Of a stretch of DNA of 64,000 nt, positions 30,034 to 39,888 are shown in pieces. The notes under the pieces were generated by a model. The model was not told the origin of the DNA. It made no database searches and saw only the letters and a program-made list of their open reading frames with translations. Made by a program: the position numbers and the translations under genes. Source of the stretch: Sphingomonas lycopersici. Its GTDB lineage: Bacteria; Pseudomonadota; Alphaproteobacteria; Sphingomonadales; Sphingomonadaceae. The stretch spans positions 245,590 to 309,589 of the forward strand of contig NZ_JANFAU010000005.1 of the NCBI RefSeq assembly GCF_026130605.1, given 5' to 3'. Each line of letters opens with the position of its first letter. Position 1 is the first letter of the stretch.

Positions 30034-32048
30034 AGGCTGTAGCCGAACCTCTCTATCCAGGGTTGGAGCACGGGCAGGATCGGGGCGAGATGCTCGCGAT
30101 ATCGCTGCCACCGGCCCGCGGCGCGTTTGTAGATCGGCTCCGTCACCTGCGAATAGCTCGCGGTGGTGATGAAGCCGCGCTCGCGCGCGGTCCGGCGGTG
30201 ATCGATCGCCGCCTCGTGCCATTCGAGCCCGAGATGCTCGAACAGCGGCCGCACCGTTCCTTCGACATCCTCGATCAGCCGCTCATAGACGATCGGATAG
30301 ACATCGAGGGGAACCAGCGCGCGCGCCGCCTCCCAATGGCGGAAGGTCAGATCGTAAAAATTCGCGGCATCGTCCAGCCGCAGGAAATTGGACATTGCGG
30401 AGTTGAGCTTGAAATTGCTGATATAGCAGCTCAGCACCACGTCGCACGGATGCCGCAGCGCAAGGATGATGCGCGCGCGCGGAAACAGCCGCTTGATCAA
30501 CAGCGCCTTGTGCAGGAACAGCGGCGACTTATCGACCAGCGCCATTCCCGGCCGCAGCGTCGCCAGCTTCGCGACTTCCTCGTAATAATGCGCGCGCGCG
30601 GCGGCGACGCCCGCCTCATCCAGCGTCGGCAACGCCTCGGCGCCGCCGAGCCGCTCGTCGACCAGATTGAGTGGCGGCCGCTCCTCCAGCACGACCGTAT
30701 CGGGGTGCCCCATCAGGATCGTATCGAGCAAGGTCGTACCCGAGCGCGGGAAACCGACGAGAAACACGGGATCGGCGGTGTCGGACAAGGGCGCCGGATC
30801 GAGCGGGCGCCAGCTCGCCGCCCATTCCGGGGTCATCATCGCGATTTCGCGCTCCAGCACGTCGCGCCACTGCGCCGCCCGTCCGAGCGGGTCGGACGCA
30901 TCCTCGGCGTGCAATCGATTGGTCTCGCTGAAGCAGGCGAACGCTTCGTCGCTTCGTCCGAGGCGATCGAGCAAGGTGGCGCGGATATGCACGGTGCGTT
31001 CCGGTTCGATCTCGGCGGGGACATGATCCAGCTCGGCGAGCGCTTCGTCGAAGCGGCCGGCACGGCGGAGTTCCATCGCACGGATGAAGGCGAGCGCGCC
31101 CGCATCCACCCCGGCCGCCTCACCACGCGCGAGCAGCGGCGCGAACTCTTCCTCGCGATTGGTATGTTCATATTGGATCGCGAGCCCGAGATAGGCGTCG
31201 GTCAGCAGCGGATCGAGCGTGAGCGCCGCCAGATAGGCGCGCTCCGCCTCCTCGACCCGCGGCACGATGCCATATTCGACCGCGGCCTTGAATTGCAGAT
31301 TCGCATTCGCCGGATCGAGTGCGACCGCCGCTTCGATCGCCTCCAGCGCCGGCGGATCGCGGCCGAGTTCCTTGAACAGCACGTAGAGATCGTGGTGCGG
31401 CCGGGCATCGCCGGGGAAGTCGGCGATCGCCTGGCGCAGCACGGCTTCGGCCTCTGCGCCGCGATCGGCCGCGCGCAGCGCCGAGGCGAGGTTGAGCCGC
31501 GTCGGGGCGGCATTCGGATCGAGCGCCACCGCGCGCTCCAGCGCGGCGACCGCGCCATCGGTATCGCCCGTCGCTGACCGCGCATTGCCGAGGTTGTTCC
31601 AGCTTTCGAAATCGTTCGGCGCCAGCGCGACGATATGATCATAAGCCTCGACCGCGTCGCCGAAGCGTTCGAGCGACTGCGCGAGGAACGCGCGATATCG
31701 CGCCACGCGCAGGCTGGGGTCGGCGCGCGCCAGCGCCAGCGTGGCGACATCCAGCGCGCCTTCCTGATCACCGCTATCGGCCAGCGCAGCGATGAGATTG
31801 CATGCGATCGTCGCATCGCCCGGTTTCCCCTGATGCGCGACGCGCAGATGCCTGATCGATCCCGCCGCGTCGCCGGCGCGCGCACGCACCATGCCGAGGA
31901 AGGCGTTGAGCGGCACCACGTCCCCGCCGGCCACGAGCGCCTGCTCGGCGATCTGGCCGGCCCGCGCGAGATTGCCGGTGCGCGCCGCGGTCATCGCGTC
32001 GCGGAGCGCGTGGGCGGTAATCTGATCGGCGGTCATCGTGCTGGTCAT
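30030..32048 (-). CDS. TPR-containing sulfotransferase family protein
   Basis: The open frame allows starts at GTG 32105 or ATG 32093; ATG 32048 (MTSTMTADQITAHALRDA) was chosen because the TPR array begins just after it. That gives 672 residues with about ten TPR units to residue ~400. A PAPS-dependent sulfotransferase domain follows: the phosphosulfate loop FLVGFPRSGTTLLDTILMG near 428 and the 3'-phosphate string LALRHPCDVVLSCYIS near 525. Proteins of this make-up transfer sulfate to peptide tyrosine, sugars or lipids; the acceptor is unknown. It overlaps the AspH-type gene and starts 113 bases after the second TonB receptor. Confidence 0.88.
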   Translation of the reverse strand: MTSTMTADQITAHALRDAMTAARTGNLARAGQIAEQALVAGGDVVPLNAFLGMVRARAGDAAGSIRHLRVAHQGKPGDATIACNLIAALADSGDQEGALDVATLALARADPSLRVARYRAFLAQSLERFGDAVEAYDHIVALAPNDFESWNNLGNARSATGDTDGAVAALERAVALDPNAAPTRLNLASALRAADRGAEAEAVLRQAIADFPGDARPHHDLYVLFKELGRDPPALEAIEAAVALDPANANLQFKAAVEYGIVPRVEEAERAYLAALTLDPLLTDAYLGLAIQYEHTNREEEFAPLLARGEAAGVDAGALAFIRAMELRRAGRFDEALAELDHVPAEIEPERTVHIRATLLDRLGRSDEAFACFSETNRLHAEDASDPLGRAAQWRDVLEREIAMMTPEWAASWRPLDPAPLSDTADPVFLVGFPRSGTTLLDTILMGHPDTVVLEERPPLNLVDERLGGAEALPTLDEAGVAAARAHYYEEVAKLATLRPGMALVDKSPLFLHKALLIKRLFPRARIILALRHPCDVVLSCYISNFKLNSAMSNFLRLDDAANFYDLTFRHWEAARALVPLDVYPIVYERLIEDVEGTVRPLFEHLGLEWHEAAIDHRRTARERGFITTASYSQVTEPIYKRAAGRWQRYREHLAPILPVLQPWIERFGYSL

Positions 32049-32105
32049 CGCGGACGATTTTTGGACGTCGCCGCGGGCACAGGCAATCTCCATTTTGCGT
32101 CGCAC

Positions 32106-32138
32106 GAAAAAGGGCGGCCGGCTTATCGCCGACCGCCC
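32106..32138 (-). terminator. terminator of second TonB receptor (minus strand)
   Basis: On the minus strand GGGCGGTCGGC faces GCCGGCCGCCC with one mismatch around a short ATAA loop, then TTTTT. A nearly identical hairpin at 36140-36171 serves the paralogous receptor. Terminators and the last coding bases are conserved together. Confidence 0.9.
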
Positions 32139-32161
32139 CGATTTTCAGGCTGATCCCCGGC

Positions 32162-35100
32162 TTAGAAGTCGAGGGTGAAGCCGGCGTAGATGTAACGACC
32201 CAGCGCGTCATAGACCGCCGGATAGGTGTTGCCGTTGCACGGACCGGTCGGGCACAGGTTGGACCCGTCGAGGCCCGCGTTACCCGAGGTGACGAACGGC
32301 GGCTGCTTGTCGAAGATGTTGTTGACGCCGATCCGGAACGTATAGCCGGTGCCGACCGTGGCCGTCGCCGAAAGGTCGAAGTAGCTGTACGACGGGATAC
32401 GCAGCCCCGGGTTGAGCGGGTTGGCGCCCTGCAGCGTCTGGTTGTTGACCGTCGTCTCGGCGCGAACCGGACCGATATAGCGCCACTGCGCCGACAGGCC
32501 GATGCCTTCCGGCAGCTGCCAGGTCAGGCGGGTCTTGTGCCGCCAGCGCGGCATCGGCGAGCCGGCGTCGGTCGTGCCGCCCTTACTGCAGACCGGGCCA
32601 TAGAGACCGGCGCAATCATAGGGCTGGGTCAGGCCGTTGTTGACCTTATAGGCATCGAGATAGGTGCCGTTGAAGGTCAGCGACAGATTGCCCAGATTGC
32701 CGACGGGCTGGCTGTACGAACCGTTGACCTCGATACCGCGGGTTTCCTGCGTGCTGTTGTTGCTCGGCAGGTCGACCACATAGCCGCCCGGCGTCAGCCA
32801 GAGCGAGCCGCCCGCATCGCGATGCACGAGGCTGCACGATACCGGCGTGAAGGTCGCAGTCGCGTTCGTCACGCAGTCCGAAAGGACCGCATCAGGCCCG
32901 AGCGAGCGGATCGCATTCCGGATCTTGATGTCGAACCAGTCGACCGACAGCGCCAGGCGCGGCAGGAACCGCGGCTGAAGCACCACGCCCAACGACTTGG
33001 TGGTCGCCTTTTCCGGGGTCAGCGTCTGAACGCCGCCGATCAGGCCGTTATACTGGCCCGACGGATTGGCGGAAATCTTCTGACCGGCGAGGAGGCCCTG
33101 CGCAAGACAGCCATAATTGTTGGCGGCGATCGTGATGCCCGCGCACGGATCCTTCGATCCGTCGAGCGCAACGACCTGGGTTGCGAACAATTCCTGGATG
33201 TTCGGCGCGCGCGCCGCGCGGTTGAACGACCCGCGGAACTTGATGTCGCGGATCGGCGAGAAGTCCACGCCGATCTTGTAGGTATCGGTGTTGTAGGTCT
33301 TCCCGGCAGTCGTCTTATAGGCCGAATAACGGTAACCCGCGTTCAGCGTCAAATCGTAGATGAAGCTGTTGTGCGCGATCGGAATCTGGGCTTCGCCGAA
33401 GACTTCGTAGACGTGGAACCCGCCCTTGATCGGCAGGGTCGCGCCGCCTTGACCGGTGAGATCGCCGGTCTGGAATTCCTGATCGGTCTGCAGCTCGAGC
33501 GTTTCGTTGCGATATTCCGCACCGATGTTCACGCCGATGCCATCTTCCGCCCAGGGCGTCTTGAGCCCATATTCGCCGAGACGGCCGGTGAACGACACGT
33601 TGGCGACCTGCTCGGTGGTCTGGCCGTGCTGGAAACCAGTCGCGGACAGGTAGTTCACCGATGCCGGGCTGGCTGCGCCCGCACCGCCGAAGACGTTGTA
33701 CGGCACGCAGTTCGGATCCGACCCGTCGAGCGTCGAGCGGCAAACCGGGGTGCCGTTCGGCCCGGTCACCACATCGAGCGCGCGCGCAAGGCGGACGGCC
33801 GAGAATTCGTTGCTGTAGATCTGCGAATAGTTGGTCTTGCCGTACTGATAATAAGCATCATACGACCAGGCCTTGCCCAGATCGCCACGCGCGCCGAGCA
33901 CGCCGCGGAAATTGGTGTGCTGCAGATCGGCCTGACGCGGACCGCCCTCGACGTTGCGGCGCAGGAGCTGGAAATAGCCCTTGTTATAGGGCTGCCCGGT
34001 CGTCGGATCGATGAAGACCGTCGGCGCAGCACCCGGGTTGGTGTTGTAAGGAGCGCCGGCGGCGAGCGGGAAGCCACCCAACGAGCCGTTGATCAGGTTC
34101 ACCGGCGCGCAGATCACGTCGGCTTGCGCCTGCGACATCAGCGGGTTGCGACCGGCCCCCGACGGGGTGTCGGGATTACCGCAGTTGATCGTCAGCGTGT
34201 TGCCGAAATCGCCCGACGGCGCGATCTGCGCGACGGTGCGATCGTCCATGAACATGAATTCGAGGTACGGCTTGAAGTGATCGCTGACCTCGTAGTTCGC
34301 GAACACGCCCGCGGTGTAACGTTCGTCCGGGCGCTGATAATAGTTCAGCGGCGCGAAGTTATACAGGCTGGTCGAATTGGCGAACCCGCCGTGCGGCTTG
34401 AACGTATAGACCGTCGACGAAGGACCACCGTTGAACAGCAGCGCGTTGCCGTTATCCGACGTCGCCGAGCCACCGCAACGCGGTTTGCCGCTACCGGCGT
34501 TCTGCAGCACGCACGAGCTATAGTCGCGCCGCGACTGGAGCACCGGGTTGACCTTGCGATAGCCGAAATAGGCCGACACATGCCCGCGGTTGTCGTCGAA
34601 CTTCGCGCCGATCGACATCGTGCCGTCGAACGAACCGCCGTCGGCGACCGAGCCGGTCGGATAGCCATAGTTCGACAGGCCGGCCTGCTGCCGCGCGTTG
34701 AGCAGCGGGGTCAGGAACTTGTCGCGGTTGTCGTGCTGATAGAAGCTGTACTGGCCGTCGAAGCGGACGCCGGTGAAATCCGTGTCCATGATGAAGTTGA
34801 CGACACCGGCGACGGCGTCCGCGCCATAGGTCGACGATGCGCCGCCGGTCAGCACTTCGACGCGCTTGATCATCGCGGCCGGGATGATGTTGATGTCGGC
34901 GGCCGAGCCGCTGGTGTTGCTCGGATCGCCCGGCAGCAGGCGGCGGCCGTTGACCAGGGTCAGCGTGCGGTTGGTGCCGAGACCGCGAAGGTCGATCGTC
35001 GCGGTGCCGTCAGCACCGTTCGACAGCGTGGAGGCCTGGCTCGCGAACACCGACGGAAGGGTGTTCAGCATGTCCTCGACGCGGCTCGTGCCCTGCAGCT

Positions 35101-35329
35101 TGAGGTCCTGGTTGCTCACCACCGTCACCGGCGCGACCGACGTGACGTTGACCGACTGCGGGATGCGCGAACCCGTCACGACCACGTCCGGGGTCGTCGC
35201 CTGGGCCGTTTCGGCGGGAGGCAGGGTTGCAGGAGCGCCGGGGGTGGTTTGTGCGAACGCAGGCACAGAAACCATCGCCAGAACAAGAACCGCGGGGGCG
35301 GAGCCGTTCATCAATGCCGAGATCTTCAC
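32162..35329 (-). CDS. TonB-dependent outer-membrane receptor, paralogue A
   Basis: The GTG start at 35329 lies behind GAGGAGG and opens a signal peptide (APAVLVLAMVSVPAFAQ), giving about 1055 residues. The TonB-box region is TPDVVVTGSRIPQSVNVTS. The plug has LTLVNGRRLLPGDPSNTSGS and GGASSTYGADAVAGVVNFIM, and the barrel ends YDALGRYIYAGFTLDF. A frame upstream of the GTG exists but lacks a signal peptide. It is highly similar along its length to the receptor at 36195-39344. Ligand unknown. The hydroxylase/sulfotransferase genes follow on the same strand after a terminator. Confidence 0.93.
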   Translation of the reverse strand: MKISALMNGSAPAVLVLAMVSVPAFAQTTPGAPATLPPAETAQATTPDVVVTGSRIPQSVNVTSVAPVTVVSNQDLKLQGTSRVEDMLNTLPSVFASQASTLSNGADGTATIDLRGLGTNRTLTLVNGRRLLPGDPSNTSGSAADINIIPAAMIKRVEVLTGGASSTYGADAVAGVVNFIMDTDFTGVRFDGQYSFYQHDNRDKFLTPLLNARQQAGLSNYGYPTGSVADGGSFDGTMSIGAKFDDNRGHVSAYFGYRKVNPVLQSRRDYSSCVLQNAGSGKPRCGGSATSDNGNALLFNGGPSSTVYTFKPHGGFANSTSLYNFAPLNYYQRPDERYTAGVFANYEVSDHFKPYLEFMFMDDRTVAQIAPSGDFGNTLTINCGNPDTPSGAGRNPLMSQAQADVICAPVNLINGSLGGFPLAAGAPYNTNPGAAPTVFIDPTTGQPYNKGYFQLLRRNVEGGPRQADLQHTNFRGVLGARGDLGKAWSYDAYYQYGKTNYSQIYSNEFSAVRLARALDVVTGPNGTPVCRSTLDGSDPNCVPYNVFGGAGAASPASVNYLSATGFQHGQTTEQVANVSFTGRLGEYGLKTPWAEDGIGVNIGAEYRNETLELQTDQEFQTGDLTGQGGATLPIKGGFHVYEVFGEAQIPIAHNSFIYDLTLNAGYRYSAYKTTAGKTYNTDTYKIGVDFSPIRDIKFRGSFNRAARAPNIQELFATQVVALDGSKDPCAGITIAANNYGCLAQGLLAGQKISANPSGQYNGLIGGVQTLTPEKATTKSLGVVLQPRFLPRLALSVDWFDIKIRNAIRSLGPDAVLSDCVTNATATFTPVSCSLVHRDAGGSLWLTPGGYVVDLPSNNSTQETRGIEVNGSYSQPVGNLGNLSLTFNGTYLDAYKVNNGLTQPYDCAGLYGPVCSKGGTTDAGSPMPRWRHKTRLTWQLPEGIGLSAQWRYIGPVRAETTVNNQTLQGANPLNPGLRIPSYSYFDLSATATVGTGYTFRIGVNNIFDKQPPFVTSGNAGLDGSNLCPTGPCNGNTYPAVYDALGRYIYAGFTLDF

Positions 35330-35546
35330 TGATTTTTCCTCCTCTGTTTCGGCGGTCAAGGAGTGGTTTCCCCTGGCGCCGGCGCGGTCCCTGAACATGC
35401 CACGCTCAAATTATGTCTCTTCACGTAACGTTCCGTCACATTTTGTAAATTGAAACGGGCTTGCCGGTTTTTGTTTGTTATTCGGGTGTTGCGCAGGCGC
35501 CACAGAGCGTAGATGCTCCGCCCGGCTCGTCACGCAGGAGGGGTTC

Positions 35547-36083
35547 TTGATCAAGCATCGCGCGCTTCCGTTCATCGGTATCCCTTTGATTTTGCTGGCC
35601 GGAACTATGGTCGCGAACGCGGAGACGCCGCCTGGCCGCACCCCCGCGTTCCAGCATCTGATCGATTGCCGCGCGCTCAAGGACGATGCCGCCCGGCTCG
35701 CCTGTTTCGATCGCGCCGCCGCGTCGCTTGATGACGCGGTTGCAAAGAAAGAGGTGGTGATCGTCGACAAGCAGCAGGTGCGCGAGGCCAAGCGCGGGCT
35801 GTTCGGCCTATCGCTCCCGAGCTTCCATTTGTTCGGGCGCGGTGACGAACAGGATGCCGAGGAGGTGGCGCAGATCGAAGGCAAGATCGTCTCCGCGACG
35901 CCCGACGTCGACGGCTGGCGAATCAAGCTCGACGACGGCAGCGTGTGGACGCAGACCGACGGCAAACCGACCTTCAAGAACCCCAAACCGGGGGTGAGCG
36001 TCGTGGTGCGGCGCGGCGCGCTGGGCAGCTATATCCTGCGGGTCGACAATGCGCCGGGGGTGAAGGTGCGCCGGGTGATTTGA
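35547..36083 (+). CDS. small exported protein of unknown function
   Basis: The start is taken as TTG 35547, seven bases after CAGGAGGGG. It opens a signal peptide (IKHRALPFIGIPLILLAGTM, cleavage near VANA-E). The 178-residue product has an FQHLIDCRALKDDAARLACF motif with a paired-cysteine helical hairpin near residues 35-55, typical of short periplasmic proteins. A predicted beta-rich C-terminal domain (IEGKIVSATPDVDGWRIKLD, WTQTDGKP) follows. This general layout is frequent in sphingomonads with no assigned function. It is transcribed divergently from receptor A and convergently with receptor B. Confidence 0.78.
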   Translation: MIKHRALPFIGIPLILLAGTMVANAETPPGRTPAFQHLIDCRALKDDAARLACFDRAAASLDDAVAKKEVVIVDKQQVREAKRGLFGLSLPSFHLFGRGDEQDAEEVAQIEGKIVSATPDVDGWRIKLDDGSVWTQTDGKPTFKNPKPGVSVVVRRGALGSYILRVDNAPGVKVRRVI

Positions 36084-36139
36084 CGGCGGCGGCGCGGCGA
36101 TCGCTGCGCGGCGGTATTGTTTCCGCGACGTTACATACG

Positions 36140-36171
36140 AAAAAGGGCGGCCGGCATAACGCCGACCGCCC
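36140..36171 (-). terminator. terminator of third TonB receptor (minus strand)
   Basis: Minus-strand GGGCGGTCGGC faces GCCGGCCGCCC around a short loop, followed by TTTTT. It matches the hairpin at 32106-32138 almost base for base, which indicates that the paralogues were copied with their 3' flank. Confidence 0.9.
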
Positions 36172-36194
36172 TGATTTTCAGGCTGATCCCCGGC

Positions 36195-39100
36195 TTAGAA
36201 GTCGAGGGTGAAGCCGGCGTAGATGTAACGACCCAGCGCGTCATAGACGGCCGGATAGGTATTACCGTTGCACGAACCGCTCGGGCACAGGTTCGACCCC
36301 GCGCGCCCGCCGTTGCCCGACGTAATTAACGGCGGCTGTTTGTCGAGCAAGTTGTTGACGCCGACCCGGAAGGTATAGCCCGTGGCAACCGTGGCGGTAG
36401 CCGCGAGGTCGAAATAGCTTTGCACCGGGATGCGCAGGCCGGGGTTGAAGTTGTTCGCGCCCTTGAGCGATTCGTTATCGACCGTCGTCTCGGCCCGGAC
36501 CGAACTGATGTACCGCCATTGCGCCGACAGCCCGACGCCTGCCGGCAACTGCCAGTTCAGCCGCGCCTTGTGCCGCCAGCGCGGCAGCGGTGCCGCCGAA
36601 TTGACCGTACCACCCTTGCTACAGGTCGGCCCATAAAGACCGGCGCAATCATAAGGCTGGGTCAGGCCGTTGTTGACCTTATAGGCATCGAGATAGGTGC
36701 CGTTGAACGTGAGCGTCAGGTTACCCGCCGCCCCGGCCGGCTGCGTATACGAGCCGTTGATCTCGAGCCCGCGCGTCTGCTGGGAGCCGCGATTGCTCGG
36801 CAGGTCGATCACATAGCCGCCCGAAGTCAACCAGATCGAGCCGCCCGCGTCGCGATTGATCAGGCCGCACGTCTCTGGTGTGAAGGTCGCGGTTGCCTTG
36901 GACGTACAATCGAGGAGGATCGCGTCGGCGCCAAACCCGCGGATCGAGTCCCTCACCTTGATATCGAACCAATCGACCGACAATGCGAAGCGCGGCAGGA
37001 AGCTCGGCTGGAGCACCACCCCGAACGACTTGGTTGTTGCCTTTTCGGGCTGCAGCGTCGCGACGCCGCCTAGCAGACCGTTATACTGCCCAGCCGGGTT
37101 CCCCGGGGTCGCCTGACCCACGGCGAGTCCCTGCGCGAGACAGCCATAATCGGTCGCGGTGATCATCATGCCCGAGCATGGATCGTTGTTCCCGGCAAGC
37201 TGCATGGTCTGCGCTAAGAACAGTTCCTGAACGTTCGGCGCGCGCACCGCACGGTTGAACGATCCGCGGAACTTGATGTCGCGGATCGGCGCGAAATCGA
37301 CGCCAACTTTGAACGTATTGGTGTTGTAGGTGTTGCCGGCGGTCGTCTTATAGGCCGAATAACGATAGCCGGCGGTCAGCGTCAGATCGTAGAAGAAATT
37401 GCGCTGAACCAGCGGTACCTGCGCTTCGCCGAAGACTTCAAGGACACGGAACCCGCCCGAGATCGGCTGGGTCGTACCGCCCTGACCGGTCAGATCGCCG
37501 TCCCGAAACGCCTGGTCGGTCTGCAGCTCGAGCGTTTCTTTGCGATATTCTCCACCGATGTTCACGGCGATGCCCTCCTCGGCCCATGGCAACATGATGC
37601 CATATTCGCCGAGCCGGCCGGTGAACGACATGCTGGCGACCTGCTCGACCGTCTGGCCGCGCTGGAAGCCGATAGCGGAGAGATATTTGATCGCCTCCGG
37701 GCTGGCCGCACCGGCGCCACCGAACACGTTATACGGCACGCAGTTCGGATCGGATCCGTCGAGCACCGAACGGCAGACCGTCTGACCCGCATAAGCGGAA
37801 TTGGCCGGTCCGGTCACCGCATCGAGGGCCCGCCCGAGACGAGCGACGGAAAATTCGTTGCTGTAGGTCTGCGAGTAGATCGTCTTGCCGTACTGATAAT
37901 AGGCATCATACGACCAGGCCTTGCCCAGATCGCCACGCGCACCGAGCACACCGCGGAAATTGGTGTGCTGCAAATCGGCCTGGCGCGGACCGCCTTCGAC
38001 ATTGCGGCGCAGGAGCTGGAAGAAGCCCTTGTTATAGGTCTGCCCGGTCGTCGGATCGATGAAGTTCGTGGCAGGGGTGTTCGGGTTGGGATTGTAGCCC
38101 GCGCCGGTCGCCAGCGGAAAATTCCCCAGCGCGCCGTTGATCAGGTTCGGGCGGGCGCAGATCACCGCACGCTGCGCCGGCGACATCAGCGGATTATCGC
38201 AATTGATCGTCAGCGTGTTGCCGAAATCGCCCGACGGCGCGATCTGCGCGACGGTGCGATCGTCCATGAACATGAATTCGAGATACGGCTTGAACCCGTC
38301 GCTGACCTCGTAATTGACGAACGCGCCCGCCGTAAAACGCTCGTCCGGGCGCTGATAATAATTCAGCGGCGCGAAGTTATACAGGCTCACCGCATTTTCG
38401 AAGCCGCCGTTCGGCCTGAAGGTGTAGAAGGTCGAACTGCCCGAACCGTCGACGAAAACCAGCGCATTACCGTTGTCAGACGTCGCCGAGCCGCCGCAAC
38501 GCAAGGAGCCGCTGCCGGTGTTCTGTATCGTGCAGGCGCTGTAGTCGCGCCGCGACTGGAGCACCGGATTGACCTTGCGATAGCCGAAATAAGCCGACAC
38601 GTGCCCGCGGTCATCGGCGAATTTCGAGCCGATCGCCATCGTGCCGTCGAACGCGCCGCCGTCCGCGACCGAGCCGTCGGGATAGCCATAGCCAGCTAGC
38701 CCCGCCGCCTGACGCACATCGAGGAGCGGTCGGATCAGCTTATTGCGGTTGCTGTGCTGGTAGAAGCTGTACTGGCCGTCGAAACGAACGCCGGTGAAAT
38801 CCGTGTCCATGATGAAGTTGACGACGCCGGCCACGGCATCCGCGCCATAAGTCGACGATGCGCCGCCGGTCAGCACTTCGACGCGTTTGACCATCGCAGC
38901 GGGGATGATGTTGATATCGGCCGCAGAACCGCCGCTGGGATCACCCGGCAGCAGGCGCCGACCGTTAACCAGCGTCAGCGTGCGGTTGGTGCCGAGGCCG
39001 CGAAGATCGATCGTTGCGGTGCCGGATGCACCGTTGGACAAGGTAGAACTCTGGCTCGCGAAGACCGACGGCAGCGAGTTCAACAGATCCTCGACGCGGG

Positions 39101-39344
39101 TCGTGCCCTGCAGCTTGAGATCCTCGTTGCTCACCACCGTCACCGGCGCGACCGAGGTGACATTGACCGATTGCGGGATGCGCGAGCCCGTCACCACGAC
39201 GTCGGGGGTCGCCGCCGCCTCGGCCGGTGCAGCGGGCGTGCCGGGGGCGGTCTGCGCGTAAGCGGATACCGGAACCATCGCCAGAACAAGCGCCGCGGGT
39301 GCCGCGCCGCTCCTCAATGCCGAGATTGTCGCAAAGCGTTTCAT
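36195..39344 (-). CDS. TonB-dependent outer-membrane receptor, paralogue B
   Basis: The 1049-residue protein starts at ATG 39344 behind AGAGGAGG, with a signal peptide (APAALVLAMVPVSAYAQ). The TonB-box region is ATPDVVVTGSRIPQSVNV, and the plug has LTLVNGRRLLPGDPSGGS and GGASSTYGADAVAGVVNFIM. The barrel ends YDALGRYIYAGFTLDF, identical to paralogue A. Differences concentrate in presumed extracellular loops (for example LFLAQTMQLAGNNDPCSGM versus LFATQVVALDGSKDPCAGI), as expected if the two bind related but distinct ligands. A long AT-rich region precedes it. Confidence 0.93.
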   Translation of the reverse strand: MKRFATISALRSGAAPAALVLAMVPVSAYAQTAPGTPAAPAEAAATPDVVVTGSRIPQSVNVTSVAPVTVVSNEDLKLQGTTRVEDLLNSLPSVFASQSSTLSNGASGTATIDLRGLGTNRTLTLVNGRRLLPGDPSGGSAADINIIPAAMVKRVEVLTGGASSTYGADAVAGVVNFIMDTDFTGVRFDGQYSFYQHSNRNKLIRPLLDVRQAAGLAGYGYPDGSVADGGAFDGTMAIGSKFADDRGHVSAYFGYRKVNPVLQSRRDYSACTIQNTGSGSLRCGGSATSDNGNALVFVDGSGSSTFYTFRPNGGFENAVSLYNFAPLNYYQRPDERFTAGAFVNYEVSDGFKPYLEFMFMDDRTVAQIAPSGDFGNTLTINCDNPLMSPAQRAVICARPNLINGALGNFPLATGAGYNPNPNTPATNFIDPTTGQTYNKGFFQLLRRNVEGGPRQADLQHTNFRGVLGARGDLGKAWSYDAYYQYGKTIYSQTYSNEFSVARLGRALDAVTGPANSAYAGQTVCRSVLDGSDPNCVPYNVFGGAGAASPEAIKYLSAIGFQRGQTVEQVASMSFTGRLGEYGIMLPWAEEGIAVNIGGEYRKETLELQTDQAFRDGDLTGQGGTTQPISGGFRVLEVFGEAQVPLVQRNFFYDLTLTAGYRYSAYKTTAGNTYNTNTFKVGVDFAPIRDIKFRGSFNRAVRAPNVQELFLAQTMQLAGNNDPCSGMMITATDYGCLAQGLAVGQATPGNPAGQYNGLLGGVATLQPEKATTKSFGVVLQPSFLPRFALSVDWFDIKVRDSIRGFGADAILLDCTSKATATFTPETCGLINRDAGGSIWLTSGGYVIDLPSNRGSQQTRGLEINGSYTQPAGAAGNLTLTFNGTYLDAYKVNNGLTQPYDCAGLYGPTCSKGGTVNSAAPLPRWRHKARLNWQLPAGVGLSAQWRYISSVRAETTVDNESLKGANNFNPGLRIPVQSYFDLAATATVATGYTFRVGVNNLLDKQPPLITSGNGGRAGSNLCPSGSCNGNTYPAVYDALGRYIYAGFTLDF

Positions 39345-39590
39345 TGATTTTCCTCCTCTATTTCGATGACCGGAGAATTGATTCCCTCGATCTCGACGCG
39401 GCCCCTGAAATGTCCGCTAGAAATAAAGAAAAATCGCAACAACTCGTTTTGTTTTACATAAGTTGACACGACTTTACCTTAGATTACATAAGTGGGATTC
39501 TTAGCTCCATTTACGATCTTCTAGGTGACGTCATGTTCGGTTCATGTAAATCGAATCTGTTACTTGATCCGACGTTCACAAATTCTGTGT

Positions 39591-39609
39591 TGCCTGTTCG
39601 CAACAGGCA
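39591..39609. promoter_or_regulatory. perfect palindrome, possible operator
   Basis: TGCCTGTT-CGC-AACAGGCA is an eight-base perfect inverted repeat with a three-base centre, about 250 bases upstream of the TonB receptor B start. It has the size and symmetry of a dimeric repressor site but could also form an RNA hairpin. Confidence 0.5.
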
Positions 39610-39807
39610 GTCATGGATCAAATAAATTTACAAACCGCGGAAAATCCCACGATTAAAACAATTTGACATGAATTATGTGCAGCACTTCATGCGCCACATA
39701 TTTACGACAATGATTGGATTCATTGCGGAATGATCGGCATAGCGGAGAGCAAGACGCCGTCCGTCATCGCCTGACCGTCGCGATTCCACATCACGGATGG
39801 CACAGCC

Positions 39808-39888
39808 ATACTGAAGGACGGCAGGTGAAGCGGGCGCGAATACAGACCGCCGGCAGCCGCTGCGGGACCTGCCGACCGCCTTCAGTAT
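39808..39888. repeat. imperfect inverted repeat at the 3' side of the M23 peptidase gene
   Basis: ATACTGAAGGACGGCAGGT (39808-39826) faces ACCTGCCGACCGCCTTCAGT plus AT (39867-39888). The arms are complementary except for a three-base difference, with 40 bases between them. It ends four bases from the peptidase stop and could act as its terminator or be a mobile-element relic. Confidence 0.55.

Noticed and set aside
32537..35332. Long plus-strand open frame across the TonB receptor A gene
   Set aside because: Antisense shadow of a GC-rich coding region; composition is His/Arg/Asp-rich and there is no signal peptide or motif.
27006..39344. Lasso peptide or other RiPP biosynthetic cluster around the TonB receptors
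   Set aside because: No precursor with a typical leader, and no B or C maturation enzymes or isopeptidase; the small Cys protein has an ordinary signal peptide.
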